NCBI GenBank assembly: GCA_013398055.1
Contig: VZRS01009615.1
Location: 124,001 to 188,000, forward strand
From: Ifrita kowaldi
Taxonomy: Eukaryota > Chordata > Aves > Passeriformes > Cinclosomatidae
Reading direction: 5' to 3'
DNA: 64,000 nt
Of the stretch, positions 47,866-59,555 are shown in pieces. The stretch's first letter is position 1, and each line of letters opens with the position of its first letter. Below the pieces are notes generated by a model. The model did not search any database and had not been told where the DNA came from. It was given only the letters and a program-made list of their open reading frames with translations. A program made the translations under genes and the position numbers.

Positions 47866-49027
47866 GTAAAGGAGACGGCGGCGGGGCCGGGAGGGCCCCT
47901 GAGGCAGAGCCTGGGGCGAGGGGGTGCAGGTCTGCCGGACCAGGTCACGGGCAACCGCGAGTGGTCTGCAGGAGCGTGTCTCGGGTCAGCAGGGTCTTAC
48001 TGTGGGTCACAAGAAGAGCGATTCCAGCCCTGACGGGCTCTTTCGCCAGCAAGCAGATACTTTTAGGGCAGGACAGAGGCTTTGGACGTGACAGTAGTAT
48101 GATAAAGGACCCTTTACTGCTGCAAACTACATGGACTTCAATCTGGAATTTGCTTCCTGTACCAGGGCATTTCACTGTCTGAATGATCACAGTGGTACTG
48201 ATTAAACCGCTTGGAGAGTAAGGTGAAAGTTGTTGGTGTTGGAAACTCCTTTCAAATCTCCGTGGAAATTGCAAAGTGTTATAAAGCCTTTGCTACTTGT
48301 TGATGGTGTAGAGTTTACTTATTTAGTTCAAAGTGTGTTGTGGAAAGCTTCAAGGACTATGCTTTGTGCTTGAATTGACTTCTGTTAAGCTTCTAGCGCA
48401 AAACCAAAAGCTGTGGGACATCCAGCTTTGTCGCCTAGGATCTTAGTTGCATTACTCACTCTTTAGCATACTATACAGGAGGTGCAGCTGGACTATAATA
48501 GTTTATAGCATGCTCTGTATTACCTTTATCGTATATGAAGTGAGGAGTTTAATTTCCAACAGTTTTTATTTTCCCAGACCGAGAGGTTATAGTTATTGTT
48601 CAAGTCACTCTGATGGAACAGTAGGTCCCTAAATGTTTTAAAATGTCAGAATAAGATGAATCTATTAACTGAAGAATTGAGATGGGAGAGGTTTGATCTC
48701 AAAGTGGGATCCCAAACTGAAAAATGGGCTCCCTCTGCCAACTCTTAGGAAAGGAGGAGATGGATTCTTGATGATAAGGATAGTAGCAGTTGAAGAAAAA
48801 GTGTGGTTCATCTGCTTTGTTTCAAGGATGGACTGAGAGATGTCCTGCTATTCCTACTATTCCCACTATTGCCGCTATTCCCTATTAGTGTGGGTCCCTC
48901 CCATGCTTTTTTTTCTTTTTCCCCGTGTTGTGTGGGCTGCAGTATATTGTATGAGATTTGCTCAGCTGCTTGGAACAGGTGCTAATAACGCCAAGGCTGT
49001 GGATTCAGTCCTTGTCTGGGCCATTCA

Positions 49028-49088
49028 GTCAAAGAGTTGGACTCAGTGATCCTTGTGGGTCCGTTCCAAGTCAGAATATTCTGTGATA
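49028..49088 (+). repeat. CR1 LINE 3' tail fragment
   Basis: agagttggactcagtgatccttgtgggtccgttccaagtcagaatattctgtgatact matches the avian CR1 end (GTTGGACTCGATGATCCTTGTGGGTCCCTTCCAACTCAG.ATATTCTATGAT). Confidence 0.88.
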
Positions 49089-49199
49089 CTACCTTCCTTT
49101 TGCCTCACTACATGAGCACATCAACCAGTAACATTTATGTTGTTGCTTTTTGCCCCAAAGCAATAACTGATTGAAATTCTGGAGCATTTTCCTCATAGA

Positions 49200-49750
49200 T
49201 GCTGTGGTTTAACCCCAGGTGGCAACTAAGCACCATGCAGCTTCTTGCTTACCACCCCCTTCACCCCTGGCTCCTCCTCCCTGGAGGAGAATCAAAACTT
49301 GTAGGTTGAGGTAAGAACAATTTAATAATTTAAACAAAGTAAAATATAATTATAATAGTAAAAAAAAATAATGATAATATAAAGAAAAACCCAAGTGATG
49401 CACAGTACAATTGCTCACCAGACACTGATTGATGCTAGACCCTGTCCCCCCACACTGATCAGCCCCTTCTGGGTAACTCCCCCAGTTTATATTCTGGGCA
49501 TTAGTTTTTATAGTGGGGAATCCTTTTGGCCAGTTTGTATTACCTGTCCCAGCTATGCTCCCTCCCAGCTTTTTGTGTACTTCCTCACTGGCAGAGCATG
49601 AGACATAAAGTCCTTGACTTAGCATAAGCACAACTTAGCAACAAACAAAACATCAATGTGTTATCAACATTGTTTGGTACTGAATCCAAAACAGAGCTCT
49701 GTCCGAGCTACTGAGAAGAAATTGACTCTATCCCAGATGAAACGAGGACA
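49200..49750 (-). mobile_element. Solo LTR of an avian ERVL-type endogenous retrovirus
   Basis: 551 bases with TG...CA ends (TGCTGTGGTTTAACCCC ... AACGAGGACA on the + strand). It is flanked by a perfect 5-bp target-site duplication ATAGA (49195-49199 and 49751-49755). On the minus strand it has a TATA box (TATAAA, 49486-49491) and, downstream, an ATTAAA poly(A) signal (49321-49326), so the element points along the minus strand. The sequence matches a very common bird LTR family that I recall with the GTGGTTTAACCCC end. There are no internal retroviral genes, consistent with recombination between two LTRs. Confidence 0.92.
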
Positions 49751-50871
49751 ATAGAAAAGTCTGAACTTGGTGTGCAGTAGTAGTTATTGTCAATATATAC
49801 TGATACTCGCTGTTTTCAGTAAAGGCTTGGGTAACACATGAAAAAATTTAATTGCTTCTATCCTGACAAAAGCTATGGTACAGACACCTCAGTGAAAGAG
49901 TAGCTTTCAGCAAATCCTATTTCAGAGCCCATGACTGGCCCAGCTGGCTGTGCCTCTGGTGCATTTGGCCTGGTGAGCAATAGTGGCTTCAGAGACTTTA
50001 CCTTCAGCTCTGCCTATGCATCCATAGAAGAGCCGTAGTTACAGCTGATTTAATCTCATTAGCCAAAATGAGATTGATTAATGAAAACTTTCAGTGATTT
50101 TCTTTAAAAACAAATTCAAACTTGTGTTGCTTGATAGATTTGTCTCTAGATACATAAATACTAGAGTGGATAATATCCATTGTTATGAAAAGCGGTAATA
50201 AAACTTTTATAACTTTTTCAGTAGTTAGTTCTTGTCTTCTGAACCAGTATTTCAAAAGCTTAGACTTCTCACTTTTATTTTGAACTGCCCAGATTCATTC
50301 AAATTCATTCAGTTGCCAATGTAAGTGGGTTATCCTGTAGTTCTTAAAAAGAGGATCTCAGAAATGGTATAAAAATTGTCCTGTGTTTGAATGTTTGTAG
50401 CAACTCTACTTCCTTGTGAAGCTTCTCAGGAGCAGGTTGCTTATATTTTTGAATGAGCACAGAGCCATAAATGATGTTGCTCCCCAAAATTTAAGTTGTA
50501 TCGAGTGGCCGTGTACCTGAGAGAGAACAACTCATTTGTGTTTTTTCGGAGTGTGTAGCTGCTCCCACAATGTCAAAAAAAAAAAAAAAAGGTACTAGAT
50601 GTGCTACACAGGTAGCCCAGCAGCCTGGAGTGTCTTATGTAGGATGTTTTGTGCTTGTCGAGTTTGCAAGCTGTCTAAAATTTGGTATCTCCCATTGGTT
50701 TTTTTTTTCTAATAGCTGTAATTATATGGAAATTCTTCTGAAAGTTGGACATTTCTTGCAGTTACTTAATAACAAAAAGAGAAGGCAAGTCCTACTGCCT
50801 TCAGCTTTATTGTTCTAACTGTGGTGACCGAACAGTCTGATCAGACAGATCTGGGTTAGGAGGCTGCTGTT

Positions 50872-50920
50872 TCCAGCTGTTCCAGCTTGTTCCCAGCTGT
50901 TCCAGCTTGTTCCCAGCTCT
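50872..50920. repeat. 20-bp tandem repeat, about 2.5 copies
   Basis: Unit CCCAGCTGTTCCAGCTTGTT, itself built from two related CCAGCTGTT/CCAGCTTGTT halves. A minisatellite seed of no evident function. Confidence 0.8.
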
Positions 50921-53900
50921 TCAGTTATCAGACTGACCTGCTTCATAGTTCTTTGAAATAATCCATGTTAATTGTCTGTCTTCATTTCACTGAACCGGAG
51001 ATGAAATTGATGAGATGAGGTGGGGCAAAAAGCAAGCAGCTGTCATCAGATGCATTTTATCCAAACTCTGTGACAGGGAGAGTGGCTTGAGATTGCCATT
51101 AATAATTACTGATCCTGGGAAAGTTTGCATTCATGACTAAAACCTTTTCTTCAGGTAAATCTTCAGTAAGGTATTTGGCCCCGGGGTCTCAAGTTGTATT
51201 TGTGCCAGATCATTAAGCCTGTCAAATCAATACTAACGACTTTTAACTGCTCTACATCTTGTTTCTCTCCACATGTGAAGTGGGATGCCAGAAGTAGATC
51301 ATTATGTGGAGCAGAGTGCCATGGCAAGGAAAATTGCATGACTGTGGTCCCTTGTCTCCATGTGCTACTGTTTTGGTCAGAGCAATAAATGGATTGTTGA
51401 AAGTTACCTGTCACTGCTTCGTAGTCCTGTGTATGATTCATAATACGGTCAAATACAGGCATTGTTCTTATGGTTTGTGGTCTTACCTAGCAGCTTACAA
51501 GGGCAATGCTCTGTTACTGCATCACTTTTGGGTAGCCCCAGTGGGTTGCTGTTGGGTGCAGAATGGTTCAGTGAGCAGGAACATTGCGTGGACAGTTGAA
51601 TTAAAGCCATGATGATTACCTTGACTGCAGTATGCTCTGCATGTGCTGCTTTGGGGGACAGAGCAGAACAGTAACACAAAAAGGTCAAGCAGTAGCAAGT
51701 AATCCAGGGCCGAGATAAAGACATGGTGATTCTGAACCTCTTTTAAAGATGAGTTCTACTTCGTAGTTCTGCAGGTAGGTGCCAGGCATCTTTCTAGCTA
51801 GTATAGATATTATACCTTTCTGAATTGTGTATTTGCTAGACAAATCTCGGTATTATCTGGTAGTTGGCAAAGTTTCTTATTCCTGGATTCAAAGTTGAGA
51901 ACAGTCATATTTGCTTTTTTTGTAGTAGAGCACCATTTCCCCGAATACTTTGTTTCCAGTATTCACCAAACAAGATTCACAACAAGCTTAATTCATAATT
52001 TCCACTTCTTGTAGGTCTTTGGGATGTGATGTGAGAAATAGGTGTAAGGGGTTATAAGCATGTGTGGCTAGTTGGCACACATATTCTGATGGGAACTGTC
52101 TTTAGTCTCATACTTCCTTCATTGCCCAGAGTGGTTGTGTTTATTGTCCAGAAGTTTTGAAAAATACTTGAGGAGATGATGGAAAGTTGAAAGAAGTCAG
52201 TATTTGTAGGCACAAAGCACTAAGAAATCACTGAAGCTCCCATCTTTGTCTCCCTCATTGTAAACACAGCCCTGTGATTCCTTGAGCAGGTAGCTCTTCA
52301 AAAGCTGCTAATCTTCTTGCCTTTACAAATGTCCTTGGCAGAGACTGTGGAGGGTTGCAGGGAGGTTCACTGAGTGTTGTTACTCAGTACACAGTAGTGT
52401 CTCTAGCTCTGTAGTTTATATTTTAGTGTATTACTAAGTAGCGTTTGCTGCTTTTTGCATTACATAGGCATCTACCTAGATATGTCTTGTGAAGGTTTAA
52501 CCAGAGTCAATGTTTCTCGTAGAGAAAAGCTCTTGCCTACTTAAATCAGCATGAAACTTCAGGGCAGGTACTGTGCATCTATGGAGAAGAAGTAAGTTTA
52601 GTGGACTTTTGATCAAAAATTAGTCAAGTGAGAATGAGCTGTCCTAGTTGTGACATATCTTCTAAACCTTCCATTCATGTACAGATAAGAGAACAGATTG
52701 ATGGGGTCACTTCACAATGCTTAACTTCTATTCTGGTATTGCCTGTGCCTATATCTTGGTCAGATCTTACTGAAAAAACTCGTGTGTTTTATTTTTGATT
52801 TTGGTGTTGTTTTTACATTGTCCAAATTAAAACACGCCAAATGAAAAAAAAATACAAATATACTGTCAATATATTGGAAAGAGAGAGAAGAGTTAAGGGA
52901 ATACAACAAAGCTTCCCCCCAGAAACCATGAGGTCACCCTTCACCATTCTGTTTTTGAGTGCAGTGTGTTTGCTTTCTCTAAGTAATCTTGTAATCTAAG
53001 TGAACAAATGGATACATATAATTGCTTTGATTAAAGCTGACTGGAGAAAGTAAACAAGAGTACCTGCACCCAAATCTGTGGGTAACTTGAAACAGTATTC
53101 TTTTTTCCTGAGTTAGACACGTAATTAACCTGATATAAATAGGTAATGGCATTCATATTATCAAGCTGAGAAGCTCCTCCATAGATTCTTCCTTCACTGT
53201 TTGTTAAGAATGATTTATTTTGTGAAGTCATGTTGACATGTTGGCCAGTTTCTGGCTTTCAGTGGGTGTTTCATCATAGGTAAGATGCTATGCACCCATA
53301 GAATCATTTTGGTTAGGATATCTGTTGACTAGCAAATCAAAGTTAAATTTCAGGAGTGCAAGCAGAAGAATGTTGTGCTGATTTAATTCTGGATAGGTTT
53401 TGGAAGGCCATGTTACTCCAGCTTCTGTATGCAGCAAGTCTTTCCCCAGCTACCCCTTCAAGAAAAAAAAGCTGACTGAATAGATGTCACTTCTAAAACC
53501 TTAGAGCTATGTGTGTGATCTTCATCAATCTATAATGCCTAAAGTATTATCAGCAATTTTTCTGCTCTCCTTGGTGGACAGCATTATGGACAGTGTTATG
53601 TTCTACATTGGTACATATATTTGCACTAGGAGTTTTGTAATCATACTATGAGTTTTCATAAAGTAAGTTCTCATTAAACTAATGCTGTAGTTTTTTTGGG
53701 GGGGCGCTGTGTGGGTTTTCTCAAGCCAAACAGCTTAAATTGCTGCTTAGTGTGCAGCAAACTGTTGGAATCATAGCTTGTTTTGCTAAGGAGTGTTTTG
53801 CAGAGGCATTTAAACTTAATCTGAAAGCATCTTCTCTCCTCCCCCGCCCCTTCATTTTGCAGAAGGCCTTTTCATTCCTTGGTCTCTTCTGCTTATTTGG

Positions 53901-55307
53901 GGTCACAGGTTTTCTTACAGACTCAGTATTTTGGGAGTAGTGTGACAAAGTGAATGGGACCTCCCTTCTGAATAGGCTATGATTAAAAGGATAATGTTTT
54001 ACATGGGAAATAACAACTAAAGGAGGTCACTTAAATCACAGCTGGCCTCTAAGAAAATCATAGTTTTATGCTTTTCCTCTCTTGGCTGTTCAATTATTCA
54101 TTAGGTTATTTTGTCCTGATAGCTTAAGAATAAAAAAGGAGTTTAGGAGTTTTTGGTCACATTTCATTCACATGGATGCAAAAATTGTTACTTCTTTCTT
54201 CAGTTTCTTGGAAACTGAGATGTTTGATATAAATTCTGTCCTTTTTTCTCATATTTGGTCTTGTTTGTTGTTCAGCTGGGAAGGGACTAGGTTTGTTGCC
54301 CTGGGTGGTTGGCATTGCTTTAAACTTCTCAGCCTCTGTGTGTGCATCTGTCTTTTTATTATTGCTTTCTAAGGAAGTGGAGCATAGTTTCTGCTTCATC
54401 TCTCTAGCACTGCATGCAGCCTGTTACCCAGGTTCAGTCAAACCTCTCAGAGTCTGAGAGAGCTCCAGCATAAAAATCCTACAGATTTTTGAATGAAGTC
54501 TGAACACAAGGAGAGCCTGCAAAAGAGACTGATAATTTGGCTCTGTATTTTCAGAAACCAGTCAGCTGTGCAAGCCACCTGCAGAGCATTTTTCTTCTGG
54601 CTCGATACTGGGATAACAGTCTGAAGAAGAGCACGGATGTTGTATGTGTGAACTTATGACTTCAATTAGTAGAAAACTAATTTTCATGGTCACAGATGAG
54701 TTTATTCTTTCAGAACTTCTGAGAGCCAAACACTCAGACTGGTGTTCTTCTAAATTCCTTTCCTGCTTTCTTATGGCCTGACTGAAAAGAATAGCTGTAG
54801 CCTAGAGGAGTACTTTCCTACAGTTTTTCTCCCTTCCCCAAGGTACTCCTTTATTAAGAAGAAGCTATGTTCAGTTTCCATTGTTATATTGGGAAGTTTT
54901 ATTTGATGTGCTCTTGGGTAAGTGAAAGAGTATCTTTTGATCATGTAGCATAATAAAAGCTTCCTTGTTGGCTCCCCTTGCCTGGGACATTCTGTTGGTC
55001 TAAACTTCCTGAAGGCCAGCTGTAGGAATAGGCAATCTAAGCTTGGCTCTGGTCAGGTCTCAGACCTTGCAAAGCTCTGTTCTATCTGTATTGCTTCTGT
55101 TGCCTAATGCGTTCATTAACGTAGGATCTTGTCTGTCTTTGCTGCTGGGCAGTAATGAAGCAGTTTGTATGCTGAATGCCAGAATGCTTTAAGCCTCCAA
55201 CAATCCACTTGCTATCACAGGTATTTGTGTGATTGGCATTTGTGAGGTGGGAAGCAGTGGAGATTCCAAAGCACACAGTGTCTGCTTGGGGTAGCTGAGG
55301 GAAGTGG

Positions 55308-55684
55308 GATGGTTTAGTCTGGAGAACAGGAGGCTGGACGGAGACCATGTCACTCTCTGCAAATACCTGAGAGGAGGTTGTGGTGAGGTGGGTGTCAGTG
55401 TCTTTTTGCAGGTATCAAGTGATAGAATGAGAGGAAACATCCTCAAGTTGTGGCAAGGGAGGTTTAGGTTGGGTATTAGGAAAACCATCATCACTGAAAG
55501 GCTAGTCAAGCATTGGAACAGGCTGCCTAGGGAAGTAGTTGAGCCACCACCCCTGGAGATGTTTAGAAGTCATGTAGGTGTGACACTTGGGGACAGGGTT
55601 GAGTGGTGATCCTGGCAGTGCTGGGTTAGTGGTTGGACTCAATTATCTTAGAGGTCTTTTCCAACCTAAATTATTCTATTATTC
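55308..55684 (+). mobile_element. CR1 LINE 3' UTR copy
   Basis: Landmarks in order: tctggagaacaggaggctgga, acctgagaggaggttgtgg, gatagaatgagagg, aagttgtggcaagggaggtt, cattggaacaggctgcctag, tggttggactcaattatct and ttttccaacctaaattattctatt. A truncated but clear CR1 3' end of a younger subfamily than the copy at 22.3 kb. Open frames over it are incidental. Confidence 0.95.
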
Positions 55685-57506
55685 CAGCTTTTTGTTGTTG
55701 TAAACTGTGCTTTGCAAATGGCTTGCTGTTCCTCAAATTCTGTAAGTAGAGGAGTGGTAGATTGGAAAATTTCTTTCTCATTTTCTAAGAAGCTATCAAG
55801 CAAAATTGAATGAAATCAGGCCCCTACATTCTTATATCAGCTAACAGATCAAAAATGAATTCTGATGTTTTTAGTATTTCTGCAATTGATCACTGAAGCA
55901 GTGACATAAAATATAGTGTGAATTGCTAGCTGCAGCAGAAATCTGATGCACTGAGTGGCTGCAAAAGTACTACAGTAATACCTTGTAGTGCTACATTGTG
56001 CAATGGAGTAGTTGACAGGCACTCTGTCAGGCACCAGAAGGGAAAAATATTAACTGAGGCTTAACCAGGCTGGTCAGAGTAGCAATCACCCCTGGGACAG
56101 TCTTCAAAATAAAACTCTGCCCTGTGTTTGAACTTACAGTTCACCGACTTGTAGGCCATGTCAAAGGCTGGAAATCTTTATCACCTTTGTCTTGAAAGCA
56201 TACATTGTATAGAAACATTTCAACTATAGGCATAGTGACTGCCCTGATAAAACCGGTGAGTTTTGCCTTAACTGAAAGTGAGTCACTTCTAGAAAAATTT
56301 CAGGTGCTTTGTTTAATTAAGTTGTACTTTGTGAGATATCTTGGTGAGCTGATTGAAGAATTTCCTATTGTCAGGAAACAAAGGAAATGTTTCGTCCCTG
56401 CTTATGGTATTTATATGATCCTCAGTGAGCTGCTGTAGCTCATTAGGCTGGAGAGTGAAAAAAAATGTCGATGGTTTTCTGTGGGATTAGTGAGTTGGAT
56501 TGACTTGTAAGGTATAGAGAGTCTTGGAATTGATGCAGCAGAAGGGATTACTTGTGCAAGGAGAAGAAATGGGCATCCCCATTATGTGGGTTTGTGGGAG
56601 GAAGGGGTCTTGTTCCTCTAGCACTGTTTTGCTTGGAGCATGTTGCTCATTAACTAGCTGTGATTTTGCTGGAGTAGATATTCCTGGCCATACCAAAAAT
56701 AGCAGGATATACAGAATATCTGTAGTCAGCTGGTAAAAATTCTCCACTTCTTGCAGGATTTGGTTTTAGATGCTGGGGGCAAGTGACATTTGATCATTAT
56801 TAGAGAAGATTGACCCTAGTGTTTGGTGTAGTGTCAAAATAGCTTCTTAACTGCCTGATCAAATATGAAGATGATAGAGCAGTTTGGCATAAAGCTCTGT
56901 TTTGCTACTTCACTCTGAAAAGTAAAGGCTGATTCTCTTCCTTTATTTGTATTAAAGCATTCTGAAATTTAACCCTGTCAGTTACCTTGCTTATGTGTCT
57001 GCTTGTTTATGTATGTTTTCGAATGCTTAAGCTGTTTGTAAAGCTGACCTGTGCAACAGCTCTTTGTTAGGAGTACAATGTAGTCTGGTAAAATACTGTT
57101 TATCAGTAAGTGTTCTGTACAAAGTGTTCTGTAATACTGCTAAACACTTTCAACTCTTAAAAATTCCCAAGTGTTTGTGTACCTGAAGTAAAACTGTTCT
57201 GCCAGCAGAGTTTGTAAAGCCGCTTTGGGACAGGTATCCACTAGGAGCTTGATAAGAGAGTTGATTTAATTTAGTCTTGTCAGTGCAGTTCCATGATAGT
57301 TCTGTTAATCTTTCTGTCCTCTCCACGGTGCCAGAAGCCATCTCCTTCCCAGCCTCTCAATTGTTAGCAGCTGGTCCTTGACAGTTCATTAAATTTCAGG
57401 TATACCTAATTGTAGCCGAGGCTTTAGTTGACCACTAATATATTTAATTAAAAAAAAAATACTACAAGCTTGGTCTTGCTGAAGATGGTTGTTGTTCTGG
57501 GTAGGA

Positions 57507-57560
57507 TTTTTTTGTTTCCTTTTTTTTTTTTGGGGGGGGTGGGGGGAAGGGGAAGGAAGG
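57507..57560. repeat. Poly-T / poly-G low-complexity run
   Basis: A T-rich run turns abruptly into a G-run and then a GGAAGG purine stretch. The G-runs could form a G-quadruplex; otherwise it is simple sequence. Confidence 0.75.
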
Positions 57561-59525
57561 AGCCAAAAGCTTGCTTGTATAGCACTTCAGACTGCAGTTT
57601 AGAGTATAACAAACATTGAAGCTCCGTTGGAGAGGGTGGTTTGGGATCTTCTGTGGGTTGTTGTGGTGCAGAGAGAAAGAGGAGATCTTTGTACTTCTAG
57701 AAGGTGCTAAAACTAGAAAGCTCCTGTAACAAGTCTGTGGTTGGAGTAATAAAATTCAAAGAGAAGCTTGTATCTAGCTGTTTCTTGTAGCAGGATGGTG
57801 GAAAATGTGAACTGTAAAATTGATTGGGTCACATCTCTTCCAATATAGGGCAGAACTTTGAAACTTGTGCTGAGAGCAATCATAAATGTATTGGATCAAA
57901 ATGGGCTGACACTCCAAGCTATTGAAATTAAAAATGTAGGACGCCTGTTGCTCTGCAGGCTTTGTAAGTGGCTAACCAAAAAAGGTTTTATTTCCTTTCA
58001 ATGATTCATTATTTATGCTTAGAGTTGAGTTACATTTGTTTCTGCCTGTAAATTATTGAAAAGTCTTGTTTAAAGCAGAGGGGCTAATTCTGCTTAATAA
58101 AGCAATGTTTTTTTTGTCTGCTGTTATTTCCAAATTATTTCACGTAAGACCTTAACAGAATGGCCAAGACTGGAGTATGGAGAAAAATTCTGTTGTGTTC
58201 TTAAGCAGCTTTTGTGATTTACACAGGGTAAAGAGATGCCAATATGAATGTAATTGTTCTTGTTATGTATTTGGCTATAGTCATGACAGAATATGGAATT
58301 GCAGGCGTGTAGGGGTCTTCAGAATTTGTTCTGAAAGCACGGTTTTAAGTAAAAACTACTCATTTTAGTGTGTTCTATCTGTGGAAATCTATCTGTAGCA
58401 ATTCCTGGAACATGCCTCTTCTAATTCCTCACTGATACAGCTCTTTGGATGAAGATTATGGGGTAAATAAGTAATTTCCTTATCAGCTCGTGTTTCAGCT
58501 AATTCCAATTTCAACAAGTTTCAAACATAGACCTATGTTTTTATGCCTATGAAGCTTATTAAAAGATTAGCATGGGGTGGTGCAAGAGCAGATTGCATGC
58601 ACAAGCAGAACTCTGTTCTTTATGGAGATGCAAAATCAGTTGTTTTGTAATACAAATGCAATTTTTAATGAATTTTGTTACTTCATTCCTTTTACGAGTT
58701 CTGAGGTTTTATTGGAATCAGTAGATTTTTGATGTTATTGCAGAGAAATTTAACTTCAGGGCTTTTAACTGCATTTTTGTAACTATATTAAAAACACAGA
58801 GAAAACTCACTGGGTTTTTTTGTCCAACTTGATGCTCATTTGTGGCATTACTTCTGTGCTGAATTTCCCTTCTGAGCCTTTGTGATTCTGTGAGGAAAAG
58901 TTATATATGATAGAGTGAGGATGTTCTTGATGGGATGCTGATTCCTTCCTCTTTGTGTGTTGCTTTCCTGGATTTAAAATGATGCAGTTGCCTTATACAG
59001 TGTTTACTAACAGGTACTAGATGCTTAATCAAAAGGAAAATCTAATCAGCCCTCGCTTCCTGTCAGTTCTCGTGGCTTTCAAATCTTGTTTTCTCAGCAT
59101 AACAACTTCCCTGTTACCAAAGCTCTTGAAGGGTGGATGCAATGAGAAGAAATGATTGAGATGGAAAATGACAGTAGACCAGATTGTTGTGTGTAAAGTA
59201 AAAGTCGGAAAAATATTTTGACAGTTAGCTTTTTTATCTAAAAAAAGTAACTTTTACTATGGTAGTATAACTTGAGGTCTCTTTTTGGAACTATTTTATT
59301 TGTAAGTTAGTGAGTAAACATTTTGAGCAAGCTAAGTTATATTGTAAGGATGAGAAATCAGAGAATAGTAGTTTACCTTTCAGCATTGAGATATAAACAC
59401 AGTAGTAATTTATTTGTAAGATAACCCTAAATTCTGAATATTTTATTTGGAAAGAAATTGTTTCTTTGGTGCCGCACTGTATGTTTGCCAAGGATTGCTT
59501 TCCAGGGATGCCCATAGTTTAGTGG

Positions 59526-59555
59526 GGGTTTGGTTGGTTGGTTGGTTGGTTGGGG
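59526..59555. repeat. (GGTT)n microsatellite
   Basis: About six GGTT units in a wider G/T-only stretch that continues to about 59625. Simple repeat; open frames through it are meaningless. Confidence 0.85.

Noticed and set aside
49350..49631. 93-codon minus-strand and 68-codon plus-strand frames
   Set aside because: They lie wholly inside the solo LTR and overlap each other; the LTR explains the sequence.
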